DNA of 64,000 nt from Burkholderiales bacterium (lineage in GTDB: Bacteria; Pseudomonadota; Gammaproteobacteria; Burkholderiales; Burkholderiaceae_E). This document shows positions 27,188 to 35,546 of this stretch, piece by piece; position 1 is the first letter of the stretch; each line of letters starts with the position of its first letter. The DNA lies in NCBI GenBank assembly GCA_003577305.1, contig QEVL01000007.1, positions 186,001-250,000 of the forward strand. The letters are read 5' to 3'. The notes under the pieces were generated by a model, which was not told where the DNA came from, made no database searches, and saw nothing but the letters and a program-made list of their open reading frames with translations. A program made the position numbers and the translations under genes.

Positions 27188-29066
27188 GCTTCAGCGCGCC
27201 GCGCCGCGCATCCCCGTCGTCGCCGGATTCGGCCAACCCGCCGTCAGATGCCGCATCGTCGGCCTGCTGCATCGCCCACAGCCGCGCGTATTCGCCGCCG
27301 GCGCGCAGCAGCGACTCGTGGTTGCCGCGCTCGACCACGCGTCCGCCCGACATCACCAGGATCTGGTCGGCGTCGACGATCGTCGACAGCCGGTGCGCGA
27401 TGACCAGCGTCGTGCGGTCGACCGCGACGCGGCGCAGCGCAGCCTGGATCGCCTGCTCGTTGCGGCTGTCGAGCGCCGAGGTCGCCTCGTCGAGAATCAG
27501 GATCGGCGGATCCTTCAGCAGCGTGCGCGCGATCGCCACCCGCTGCTTCTCGCCGCCCGAGAGTTTCAGTCCGCGCTCGCCGACGTTGCTGTCGTAGCCC
27601 TGCGGCAGCGCCGCGATGAAGTCGTCCAGTTGCGCCGCACGCGCGGCCGCCTCGATCTCCGCCCGGCTCGCCCCGGGACGCCCGTAGCCGATGTTGTAGC
27701 GGATCGTGTCGTTGAAGAGCACCGTGTCCTGCGGAACGATGCCGATCGCCGCGCGCAGGCTCGACTGCGTCACCTCGCGCAGGTCCTGGCCGTCGATCGT
27801 GATGCGGCCCGACGCGACGTCGTAGAAGCGGTACAGAAGCCGTGCCAGCGTCGACTTGCCCGCGCCGCTGGCGCCGACCACCGCAGTGGTGGTGCCCGGT
27901 GCCATCGCGAAATCGACCTCGTGCAGGATCGGGCGCACCGGATCGTAGGCGAACGAGACGCGCTCGAAGCGGATCGTCGGCGCGCGCTCCGGGGCGAGCA
28001 CGAGCGCCGGCGCGCCCGGCGCGTCGGCGACCTCGCGACGCTCGCCCATCAGCCTGAACATCCGTTCCATGTCGGTGAGGGCCTGCTTGATCTCGCGGTA
28101 CAGCACGCCGAGGAAATTGAGCGGGACGTACAGCTGGATCATGAACGCGTTCACAAGCACCAGGTCGCCCAGGCTCATCGTGCCCGCGACCACGCCGGCG
28201 GTCGCGCGCCACAGAAGCAGCACCACCGCCGTCGCGATCACCAGGCTCTGGCCGAGGTTGAGCACCGACAGCGAGGTCTGCGCGCGAATCGCCGCGCGCA
28301 TCCGGGCGACCAGGTTCTCGTCGTAGCGGCGCGCCTCGAATTCCTCGTTGCCGAAGTACTTGACCGTCTCGTAGTTGATCAGCGCGTCGATCGCCCGCGT
28401 GTTGGCGCGCGAGTCCTGCTCGTTGACCTGCCGCCGGAACTGCGTGCGCCACTCGGTGACCCGCACCGTCCAGGCGACGTAGAGCACCAGCGCCGCCAGC
28501 GCGATCGTGGCGAACGAGGCCTCGTAGTTCACCAGCAGGTAGCCGATGACCAGCGCGATCTCGACCAGCGTAGGCAGGATGCTGTAGAGCGTGTACGAAA
28601 TCAGGCTGGAGATACCCTGCGAGCCGCGCTCGATGTCGCGCGACATGCCGCCCATCTGGCGCTCGAGATGAAAACGCAGCGACAGCGACAGCAGGTGGCG
28701 GAACACCTGCAGCGTGATCGTGCGCGACGCGTCGTGGGTGACGCGCGCGAAGAACACTTCGCGCAGCTCGGTGAACAGGGTCACCGCCATCCGCAGCAGT
28801 CCGTAGGCGACCAGCAGCGCCACCGGGACCACCAGCGCGACGCGCGGGTCGCCCGGCTTCAGGTCGAGCGCATCGACGATCTGCTTGAGCACCAGCGGCA
28901 CGCCCACGTTGGCGAGCTTCGCCGCGACCAGGCACGCGAGCGCCAGGCCCACGCGCCAGCGGTAGGCCCAAAGATAGGGCAGGAGGCGCCCGATCGTGTG
29001 CCAGTCGCCGCGCACCGCGGCGGTGCCCGGCGCCGCGGGGGGATCGAGAACGGTGGCTCGGCGCAT
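27171..29066 (-). CDS. ABC exporter of the Atm1/HMT type (half transporter)
   Basis: 631 residues: an N-terminal six-helix export domain (about 25-330) and a C-terminal ATPase. Walker A GASGAGKST (Lys 404), signature LSGGEKQRVAIART, Walker B LILDEATSALD (Asp 526) and switch His in AHRLST are all present. The membrane part carries the NYETVKYFGNEEFE motif typical of Atm1 and heavy-metal exporters, whose bacterial members export glutathione-linked metals or sulfur compounds. I used the ATG at 29066; a TTG at 29084 would add six residues. Confidence 0.9.
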   Translation of the reverse strand: MRRATVLDPPAAPGTAAVRGDWHTIGRLLPYLWAYRWRVGLALACLVAAKLANVGVPLVLKQIVDALDLKPGDPRVALVVPVALLVAYGLLRMAVTLFTELREVFFARVTHDASRTITLQVFRHLLSLSLRFHLERQMGGMSRDIERGSQGISSLISYTLYSILPTLVEIALVIGYLLVNYEASFATIALAALVLYVAWTVRVTEWRTQFRRQVNEQDSRANTRAIDALINYETVKYFGNEEFEARRYDENLVARMRAAIRAQTSLSVLNLGQSLVIATAVVLLLWRATAGVVAGTMSLGDLVLVNAFMIQLYVPLNFLGVLYREIKQALTDMERMFRLMGERREVADAPGAPALVLAPERAPTIRFERVSFAYDPVRPILHEVDFAMAPGTTTAVVGASGAGKSTLARLLYRFYDVASGRITIDGQDLREVTQSSLRAAIGIVPQDTVLFNDTIRYNIGYGRPGASRAEIEAAARAAQLDDFIAALPQGYDSNVGERGLKLSGGEKQRVAIARTLLKDPPILILDEATSALDSRNEQAIQAALRRVAVDRTTLVIAHRLSTIVDADQILVMSGGRVVERGNHESLLRAGGEYARLWAMQQADDAASDGGLAESGDDGDARRGALKLSARA

Positions 29067-29095
29067 TGTGCGTTTCGCAGGCAAACCGCTATTCT
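29066..29095 (+). promoter_or_regulatory. Predicted promoter of the thioesterase gene
   Basis: TTGTGC (29066-29071) and TATTCT (29090-29095) are separated by 18 bases; the predicted start lies about 26 bases before the thioesterase ATG. It overlaps the first codon of the divergent ABC exporter gene. Confidence 0.4.
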
Positions 29096-29127
29096 GGGCC
29101 CAGGCTCCTCAATCCGCCCCCACGACC

Positions 29128-29526
29128 ATGGAAACCACACCGACCACGCTGCCGCCCGGCCGCATCCCGGAACTGCGCGTGGTGCCGATGCCCGCCGACG
29201 CCAATGTCCACGGCGACGTCTTCGGCGGCTGGATCATGGCCCAGGTCGACATGGCCGGAGCACTGCCTGCGATGCGCCGCGCGAACGGGCGCGTCGCCAC
29301 GATCGCGGTCAACTCGTTCCTGTTCAAGCACCCGGTGTTCGTCGGCGACGTGTTGAGCTTCTACGCCGAGGTGGTGCGCGTGGGCCGCACCTCGATCACC
29401 GTCTTCGTCGAGGTCTTCGCGCAGCGCAACCAGCTGATCGACGAGATCGTCAGGGTCACAGAGGCGACGCTCACTTACGTGGCAACCGACGACGAACGCC
29501 GCCCGCGCGTGCTGCCGCCGGCCTGA
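29128..29526 (+). CDS. Acyl-CoA thioesterase, YciA-like (hot-dog fold)
   Basis: 132 residues with the type II acyl-CoA thioesterase signature: MPADANVHGDVFGGWIMAQVD, then NSFLFKHPVFVGDVLSFYAEV and TSITVFVEVFA. The Asp/Asn in the HGDVFGG loop is the usual catalytic position. It hydrolyses acyl-CoA to free acid and CoA in the cytoplasm, fitting the lipid genes nearby. Longer readings of the frame overlap the divergent ABC gene; the ATG at 29128 gives the usual family length. Confidence 0.9.
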   Translation: METTPTTLPPGRIPELRVVPMPADANVHGDVFGGWIMAQVDMAGALPAMRRANGRVATIAVNSFLFKHPVFVGDVLSFYAEVVRVGRTSITVFVEVFAQRNQLIDEIVRVTEATLTYVATDDERRPRVLPPA

Positions 29527-29531
29527 CCCTC

Positions 29532-30296
29532 TCAGCCGAACTTCGTGAAATCGGGCTTGCGCTTGGCGAGGAACGCGCTGAACGCCTCGCGCGCCGCCGG
29601 CGCGGTGAGCATCGCGCGGAACTCGTCGCCCTCTTCGCGCATGCGCTGCGCGACCGCGGCACCGAGCCCGGACTTCATCAGCCGCTTGGTGGTGCGCAGC
29701 GACGAGGCCGGCAGCCGCGCGAGCTTGCCCGCCTGGGCGAGCGCGTGATCGATCACTTCGCCCGCCGGCAGCACCTTGTTGACCAGCCCCATCTCGCGCG
29801 CCTCCTGCGCGCCGAACGGCTCGCCGAGCAGCAGCTTCTCGGCCGCGCGCAGGTGCCCCACCGCCAGCGGCAGCAACAGGCTCGACGCAGCCTCCGGACA
29901 CAGGCCGAGCTGGGCGAACGGCAGCGCGAAGCGGGCGTTCTCGCCGGCGTAGACCAGGTCGCAATGCAACAGCATCGTCGTCCCCACGCCGATCGCCGGC
30001 CCGGCCACCGCGGCGACCAGCGGCCTGGTGCAGGCCGGCAGCGCGGTCAGGAAGCGGAACACCGGCGCGTCGTCGCCGAGCGGCGGCTCGTTCAGGAAGT
30101 CTTCGAGGTCGTTGCCGGCGGTGAATGCGTCGGCGCTGCCGTGGATCACGATGCAGCGCACCGCCGCATCCGCCTCGGCCGCGCGCAGCGCGTCGGCCAG
30201 CGCCTGGTACATCGGGGCGGTCAGCGCGTTCTTCTTCGCCGGCCGGTTCAGCACGATCGTCGCGATGCCCTCGCCGACTTTCGTCAGTACGTCCAT
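29532..30296 (-). CDS. Enoyl-CoA hydratase/isomerase family protein
   Basis: 254-residue crotonase-fold enzyme. It begins VLTKVGEGIATIVLNRPAKKNAL; the oxyanion-hole segment DAFTAGNDLEDF and the second conserved block GPAIGVGTTMLLHCD are present, as is Glu in LGLCPEAASS. One of the two usual catalytic Glu positions is not obvious, so hydratase or isomerase activity cannot be told apart. The ATG at 30296 has a strong AGGAG site; an in-frame upstream start would invade the hydrolase gene. Confidence 0.88.
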   Translation of the reverse strand: MDVLTKVGEGIATIVLNRPAKKNALTAPMYQALADALRAAEADAAVRCIVIHGSADAFTAGNDLEDFLNEPPLGDDAPVFRFLTALPACTRPLVAAVAGPAIGVGTTMLLHCDLVYAGENARFALPFAQLGLCPEAASSLLLPLAVGHLRAAEKLLLGEPFGAQEAREMGLVNKVLPAGEVIDHALAQAGKLARLPASSLRTTKRLMKSGLGAAVAQRMREEGDEFRAMLTAPAAREAFSAFLAKRKPDFTKFG

Positions 30297-30345
30297 CGTC
30301 CGTTCTCCTGGGGTGACGGCGCGGGCCGGAAGGGGCACTGCCTGC

Positions 30346-31275
30346 TCAGCGCGCCTGCACGCCCGAGCGCGCATCCAGCCAGTCCGCCGCGACGGGCCAC
30401 AGCGTATCGCGATACCGCCGCCGGAAGAAACCTACGTGCCCGATCGGCCCGCCAGCGTCGGCCGGCGACAGGCGCCGCGACTCGCGCTTCACCCCGCGCA
30501 GGTGCGCGTGCAGCGCATCGACGTTGCCCTGCGGCATCATCGTGTCGTCCGTGAAAGTGAGCGACAGCAGGTCGAAGCGTGCGCGCGCGTAGGCCTCGCG
30601 GGCGCCCGGCTCCACGCCGACGAGATAGTCGGGATTCATGCACCAGCGGCGCCACTGCCGCATCACGTCGGCGGGCAGGTCGCCGATCATTCGCAATCGG
30701 CGGCCGGGAAAGTAGCCGGCGAGCGGCATCGCGAGCGGTGCCGCACCGTGCAGCATCAGGAGCATCATCGGCCGCAGCCGCACCGGAAAGCCGCCCCAGT
30801 AGCCGCTGCCGCCGGCCACCGCCACCAGTGCGCTCACTTCGGCCGCAGAAGGCAGCAGCGCGAGCAGTTGCGCGCCCAGGCTGTGGCCGACGACGTACAC
30901 CGGCGCCGCGCCGGCGCGCGCGCGCGCCGCGCGGATCGCCGCTTCGTAGTCGTGGCGGATCCAGTCGTCGATCGACGCGCGATAGCGCCTGAGCGAGCGC
31001 GGCGCCGACTGCCCGATGCCGCGGTAGTCGAAAGTGAGCACATCGAAGCCGCGCTGCGCGAGCCACGTCGCGAAGTCGCCATAGAACGCCTGCGGCACGC
31101 CCATTGCCGGCGCGATCACGACCGACGCGCGCGCCTGCGGCGCGACGAACCGGTGCGCCACCAGTACCGCCCCGTCGGAGGTCGCCAGCTCGAACCGCGA
31201 GCCCCCGCCCGCGCTCACCTCGACACCCCTATCGCCGGACTCCACCGTCCCCGCACCCACAGCACCGGCAACCAT
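30346..31275 (-). CDS. Alpha/beta hydrolase
   Basis: 309 residues of the alpha/beta hydrolase fold: FDYRGIGQSAP precedes the nucleophile elbow VGHSLGAQ (Ser 132); a late acid and GHVGFFRRRY (His) complete a likely triad. It resembles serine aminopeptidase S33-type hydrolases often called predicted hydrolases of the YheT/COG4757 kind. The substrate is unknown. It precedes the enoyl-CoA hydratase gene by 49 bases, so they may be cotranscribed. Confidence 0.8.
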   Translation of the reverse strand: MVAGAVGAGTVESGDRGVEVSAGGGSRFELATSDGAVLVAHRFVAPQARASVVIAPAMGVPQAFYGDFATWLAQRGFDVLTFDYRGIGQSAPRSLRRYRASIDDWIRHDYEAAIRAARARAGAAPVYVVGHSLGAQLLALLPSAAEVSALVAVAGGSGYWGGFPVRLRPMMLLMLHGAAPLAMPLAGYFPGRRLRMIGDLPADVMRQWRRWCMNPDYLVGVEPGAREAYARARFDLLSLTFTDDTMMPQGNVDALHAHLRGVKRESRRLSPADAGGPIGHVGFFRRRYRDTLWPVAADWLDARSGVQAR

Positions 31276-31330
31276 AAGGCCCCCCTCGCGACGCTGCTCC
31301 CTTCTCCGCGCCCCTGCTCCCTTCCTTGCC

Positions 31331-32560
31331 TCAAACGCGCTCGAAAATCCCCGCCGCGCCCATCCCGGTGCCCACGCACATCGTCACCATCCCGTACTTC
31401 AGCTGGCGCCGGCGCAGTGCGTGCACGACGGTCGCCGCACGGATCGCGCCGGTTGCGCCCAGCGGGTGCCCGAGCGCGATCGCGCCGCCCATCGGGTTGA
31501 CCACTTCCGGGTTCAGGCCGAGGTCCTGGATCACCGCGAGCGATTGCGCGGCGAACGCCTCGTTCAGCTCGATCCAGCCCATGTCGTCGAGCTTCAGGCC
31601 GGCGACCTTCAGCGCGGCCGGGATCGCTTCCCTCGGACCGATGCCCATGATCTTCGGCGGCACGCCGCGCACCGAGAACGACACGAAGCGCGCCAGCGGC
31701 ACCAGTCCGAACTGCTTCAGCATGCGTTCGGACACGAGGATCAGCGCGCCGGCACCGTCGGAAGTCTGCGAACTGTTGCCCGCGGTGACGCTGCCCATGC
31801 CGGTGGGCTTGCCGGCCGGGTCGCGCGGTGCCGCGAACACCGCGCGCAGCTTCGCCAGCGCCTCCAGCGTGGTGTCGGCGCGCGGCCCCTCGTCGAGCTC
31901 CACGCGGCGGGTACGCGCCTCGATCTCGTGGCTGCCGAGGTTCGGAAAGCGCTCGATCACCTCGATCGGACTGATCTCGTCGGCGAACTCTCCGGCGCGC
32001 TGCGCGGCGATCGCCTTCTGGTGCGACGCGAGCGCAAAGGCATCCTGCGCCTCGCGCGTCACTTTCCACTGCTGCGCCACCTTCTCGGCGGTGAGTCCCA
32101 TGCCGTACGCAATGCCGAGGTTCTCGTCGCCCTCGAACACGCGCGGGTTGATCGACGGCTTGTTGCCCATCATCGGCACCATGCTCATCGACTCGGTGCC
32201 CCCGGCGATCATCACGTCGGCCTCGCCGACGCGAATCCGGTCGGCCGCCATCGCGATCGCGGTGAGCCCCGATGCGCAGAACCGGTTGACCGTCACGCCG
32301 GCGACCGTGTCGGGGAGCCCCGACAGCAGCACGCCGAGGCGCGCGACGTTCAGCCCCTGCTCGGCCTCGGGAATCGCGCAGCCGACGATCGCGTCCTCGA
32401 TCGTCTTCGGGTCGAGCGCGGGCACCTGCGCGAGCGCCGAGCGGATCGCGTGCACCAGAAGGTCGTCGGGCCGGATGTTGCGGAACACGCCCCTGGGCGC
32501 CTTGCCGACCGGCGTGCGCGTGGCCGCGACGATGTAGGCATCCTGCACTTGCTTGCTCAT
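31331..32560 (-). CDS. fadA: Acetyl-CoA C-acyltransferase (thiolase, FadA-like)
   Basis: Last step of beta-oxidation: cleaves 3-ketoacyl-CoA with CoA. The 409-residue product has the nucleophilic Cys in NRFCASGL (Cys 95), the GGTESMS block, the catalytic GGAIALGHPLGATG His and the C-terminal MCVGTGMG Cys. The start ATG at 32560 has AGGAG upstream, and it follows the multifunctional hydroxyacyl-CoA dehydrogenase by 34 bases. Confidence 0.95.
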   Translation of the reverse strand: MSKQVQDAYIVAATRTPVGKAPRGVFRNIRPDDLLVHAIRSALAQVPALDPKTIEDAIVGCAIPEAEQGLNVARLGVLLSGLPDTVAGVTVNRFCASGLTAIAMAADRIRVGEADVMIAGGTESMSMVPMMGNKPSINPRVFEGDENLGIAYGMGLTAEKVAQQWKVTREAQDAFALASHQKAIAAQRAGEFADEISPIEVIERFPNLGSHEIEARTRRVELDEGPRADTTLEALAKLRAVFAAPRDPAGKPTGMGSVTAGNSSQTSDGAGALILVSERMLKQFGLVPLARFVSFSVRGVPPKIMGIGPREAIPAALKVAGLKLDDMGWIELNEAFAAQSLAVIQDLGLNPEVVNPMGGAIALGHPLGATGAIRAATVVHALRRRQLKYGMVTMCVGTGMGAAGIFERV

Positions 32561-32594
32561 CTTCGACTCCTGGAATTCCTCGGGCGGGCGCCGC

Positions 32595-35003
32595 TCAGTT
32601 ACGCACCGGCTTGCCGGTCTGCATCATTCCCATGATCCGTTCCTGGGTCTTCGGATGCGTGAGCAGGCTGGTGAAGGCCTTGCGCTCGAGCGCCATCAGC
32701 CACTCCTCGTCGACCAGCGAGCCCGGATCCACCTCGCCGCCGCACATCACTTCGGCGATCGTGCGGCCCAGGTGGTAGTCGTGCGCCGAGATGAAGCCGC
32801 CGTCGCGCATGTTCAGCATCTGCGCGCTCACGGTGGCGATGCCGGCGCGGCCCGCCACCCTGAACGTCGACCTGCGCGGCGGCCGGTAGCCGGCGTCGCT
32901 CATCGCCTTCGCCTCGCGGATCGCCGCGTAGAGCAGTTCCTGCCGATGGAAGACGATGCGGTCTTCGGCGAGCAGGTAACCCATCGCGCGCGCCTCGATC
33001 GCCGAACGCGACACCTGCGCGGTACCCGCGGCGAGCACGTACTTCTTCAGGAAGTCGAGCAGGTTCGCGTCGGGCGCCGCGGCCTGCTCCTCGGCCGCAC
33101 GGCGCGCGCCGAAGGCCAGGCCGCCGCCGCCCGGAATCAGCCCGACGCCGACCTCGACCAGGCCGATGTAGCTCTCCAGGTGGGCGACGCGGCGCGCGCA
33201 GTACATCGCCAGTTCGCAGCCGCCTCCCAGCGCCATGTTCGCCACCGCCGCCACCGTGGGCACCTGCGCGTAGCGCAGCTTCAGCATCGCGTCCTGCAGC
33301 GCCTTCTCGGCCTCGCCGATCGCGGCCGCGCCGCCCGACATGAACACCGGCAGCATCGCCTGCAGGTCCGCGCCGTAGGAGAACGGATCGTCGGGCGACC
33401 AGATGACCAGCCCCTTGTAGTCACGCTCGGCCAGTTCCACGCCCTCGAGCAGGCCGGCGATCACGCCCTGGCCGATCGCGTGCACCTTGGTGCGGATCGA
33501 CGCCACCAGCACGTCGTCGACCCCGCGGCCGTCCAGCGTCCAGAGCCGGATCGACTCGTCCTCGAAGACCGTGTTGCCGCCGCTGTGGCCGCTCTCGCCG
33601 TGCTCGCCGGCCAGCCGCACCGGGAACAGCTGGCGCTGGTAGACCGGATGCGGCGCGCGCGGCACGAACTCGCCGCGCGTGGGCGACCATGAACCCTCGG
33701 CCTGGTGCACGCCGCCGCGCTGCGCGACCGGCCCCCCGAAGACCCAGTCGGGCAGCGGCACGTCGACCAGCGCCTTGCCGGCGTCGATGTCTGCCTTGAT
33801 CCAGTCTGCGACCTGGCCCCAGCCGGCCTGCTGCCAGGCCTCGAACGGCCCCTGCGCCATCGCGAAGCCGAAGCGCATCGCGAGATCGACGTCGCGCGCA
33901 TTGTCGGCAATCTCGCCGAGCTTGCAGGCAGCGTAGTGCCAGGAGTCGCGCAGGATCGCCCAGACGAACTGCGCCTGCGGGTTCGTCGACTCGCGCAGCA
34001 GCTTCAGCCGCTCGGCCGGGTCTTTCTTCTTCAGGATCCGCGCCACGGTCTCGTCGGCCCTCGCGCCGGCCGGTACGTAGTCGCCCCTGGCGGGGTCGAA
34101 GCGCAGCACCGCCTTGCCTTCCTTGCGGTAGAAGCCCGCGCCGGTCTTCTGGCCGAGCGCGCCGCGGGCGATCAGCGTGGCGAACGACTCGGGCGTCGCG
34201 TACAGCGCGGCGAAGGGGTCGTCCTTCAGGTTGTCCTGCATCGTCTTCATGACGTGGCCGATCGTATCCAGTCCGACCAGGTCGGCGGTGCGGAAAGTGC
34301 CCGACTTCGCGCGCCCGAGCTTCTCGCCGGTGAGGTCGTCGACCACGTCGAAGCCGAGCCCGGCCTTCGCGGCCTCGGCGACGGTGGCGAACATGCCGAA
34401 AGTGCCGATGCGGTTGGCGATGAAGTTCGGCGTGTCTTTCGCACGCACGCAGCCCTTGCCGAGCGTCGTCGTGAGGAACGTCTCGAGCCGCCCGACAATC
34501 GCCGGATCGGTGTCGGGCGTCGCGATCAGCTCGACCAGGTGCATGTAACGCGGCGGGTTGAAGAAGTGCACGCCGCAGAAGCGGCGGCGCAACTGCGCGT
34601 CGAAGCCCTCGGCCAGCCTGCCGATCGACAGTCCCGAGGTGTTGGTCGCGAAGATCGCATCGGGGCCCAGGTGCGGCGCGACCTTCCGGTACAGGTCGTG
34701 CTTCCAGTCCATCCGCTCGGCGATCGCCTCGATGACGAGGTCGCAGTCGCGCAGCTTCGCGAGATCGTCCTCGTAGTTGGCCGGCGCGATGTACGCCGCG
34801 AGGTCCGGGTGCCCGAGCGGCGCCGGGCTGATTTTCTTCAGGCCCTCGATCGCCTTCGCCACGATGCCGTTCTTCGGCCCGTCTTTCGCCGGCAGGTCGA
34901 ACAGCACGACGTCGACCTGCGCGTTGACCAGGTGCGCGGCGATCTGCGCGCCCATCACGCCCGCGCCGAGCACGGCCGCCTTTTTCACGATGAAATTGCC
35001 CAC
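32595..35003 (-). CDS. 3-hydroxyacyl-CoA dehydrogenase / enoyl-CoA hydratase (FadB-like, reversed domain order)
   Basis: 802 residues. An NAD-binding LGAGVMGAQIAAHL begins at residue 9 or so, followed by the dehydrogenase core (FATNTSGLSI, GVHFFNPPRYMHLVE, KDTPNFIANRIG). A crotonase domain occupies the C-terminal 350 residues (MALGGGCELAMYC, LIPGGGGLAFG). The order dehydrogenase then hydratase is opposite to E. coli FadB and is usual for this betaproteobacterial type. GTG at 35003 is preferred because it matches the start of relatives (GNFIVKKAAVLG) and has GAGG upstream. Confidence 0.93.
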   Translation of the reverse strand: MGNFIVKKAAVLGAGVMGAQIAAHLVNAQVDVVLFDLPAKDGPKNGIVAKAIEGLKKISPAPLGHPDLAAYIAPANYEDDLAKLRDCDLVIEAIAERMDWKHDLYRKVAPHLGPDAIFATNTSGLSIGRLAEGFDAQLRRRFCGVHFFNPPRYMHLVELIATPDTDPAIVGRLETFLTTTLGKGCVRAKDTPNFIANRIGTFGMFATVAEAAKAGLGFDVVDDLTGEKLGRAKSGTFRTADLVGLDTIGHVMKTMQDNLKDDPFAALYATPESFATLIARGALGQKTGAGFYRKEGKAVLRFDPARGDYVPAGARADETVARILKKKDPAERLKLLRESTNPQAQFVWAILRDSWHYAACKLGEIADNARDVDLAMRFGFAMAQGPFEAWQQAGWGQVADWIKADIDAGKALVDVPLPDWVFGGPVAQRGGVHQAEGSWSPTRGEFVPRAPHPVYQRQLFPVRLAGEHGESGHSGGNTVFEDESIRLWTLDGRGVDDVLVASIRTKVHAIGQGVIAGLLEGVELAERDYKGLVIWSPDDPFSYGADLQAMLPVFMSGGAAAIGEAEKALQDAMLKLRYAQVPTVAAVANMALGGGCELAMYCARRVAHLESYIGLVEVGVGLIPGGGGLAFGARRAAEEQAAAPDANLLDFLKKYVLAAGTAQVSRSAIEARAMGYLLAEDRIVFHRQELLYAAIREAKAMSDAGYRPPRRSTFRVAGRAGIATVSAQMLNMRDGGFISAHDYHLGRTIAEVMCGGEVDPGSLVDEEWLMALERKAFTSLLTHPKTQERIMGMMQTGKPVRN

Positions 35004-35043
35004 TTCTCTCGCCTCGTATCGGAGGGGCGCCACGGCGCCGCGT

Positions 35044-35523
35044 TCACTCTTCCCGGATCCAGGTCTGCGTGCGCCCGAACAGCGGCGCGCCGATGTAGCC
35101 GCGCACTTCGAGCTTCTTTCCGCCCTCGGTCAGGCGCATCCGGCTGCGGTACACCTTGCCGTTGTTGGGGTCGAGGATCTCGCCGCCGTCGAACAGGGTC
35201 GCGTCGTCGGCGTTCCTGCGGATGCCCTCGATGATCGTCATGCCCTGGACCGGCTGGTCCTTGCGCGAGTCGGTGCACTTGTCGCAGACCGCGTCCGGCC
35301 TGTCGGTCAGGATCTTCTCGATGCGCCCGCTGATCACGCCGTCCTTCTCGGTGATGCGGATCAGCGCCTTCGGTTTCTGCGTCTGGTCGTCGATGTTCTT
35401 CCACAGGCCAACCGGCGAATCGGCCGCCTGCGCGTGCACCGCCGGCGTAGCGAGCACGAGCGCCGACGCGGCGAGCACCGCGGGAGCGAACGCGCGCGAC
35501 GGGAATCTGTATGTCGTCGTCAT
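35044..35523 (-). CDS. DUF2147 domain protein, secreted
   Basis: 159 residues with a signal peptide (hydrophobic 13-28, cleavage near AVHAQA). The mature part SPVGLWKNIDDQTQKPKALI, GRIEKILTD, CDKCTDSRKDQP and MTIIEGIRRN is the DUF2147 pattern, a small beta-barrel of unknown function often near fatty acid oxidation genes in betaproteobacteria. A strong GGAGG precedes ATG 35523. It sits inside the beta-oxidation operon between the dehydrogenase genes. Confidence 0.88.
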   Translation of the reverse strand: MTTTYRFPSRAFAPAVLAASALVLATPAVHAQAADSPVGLWKNIDDQTQKPKALIRITEKDGVISGRIEKILTDRPDAVCDKCTDSRKDQPVQGMTIIEGIRRNADDATLFDGGEILDPNNGKVYRSRMRLTEGGKKLEVRGYIGAPLFGRTQTWIREE

Positions 35524-35546
35524 GGAATCCTCCGTATCGGATCGGG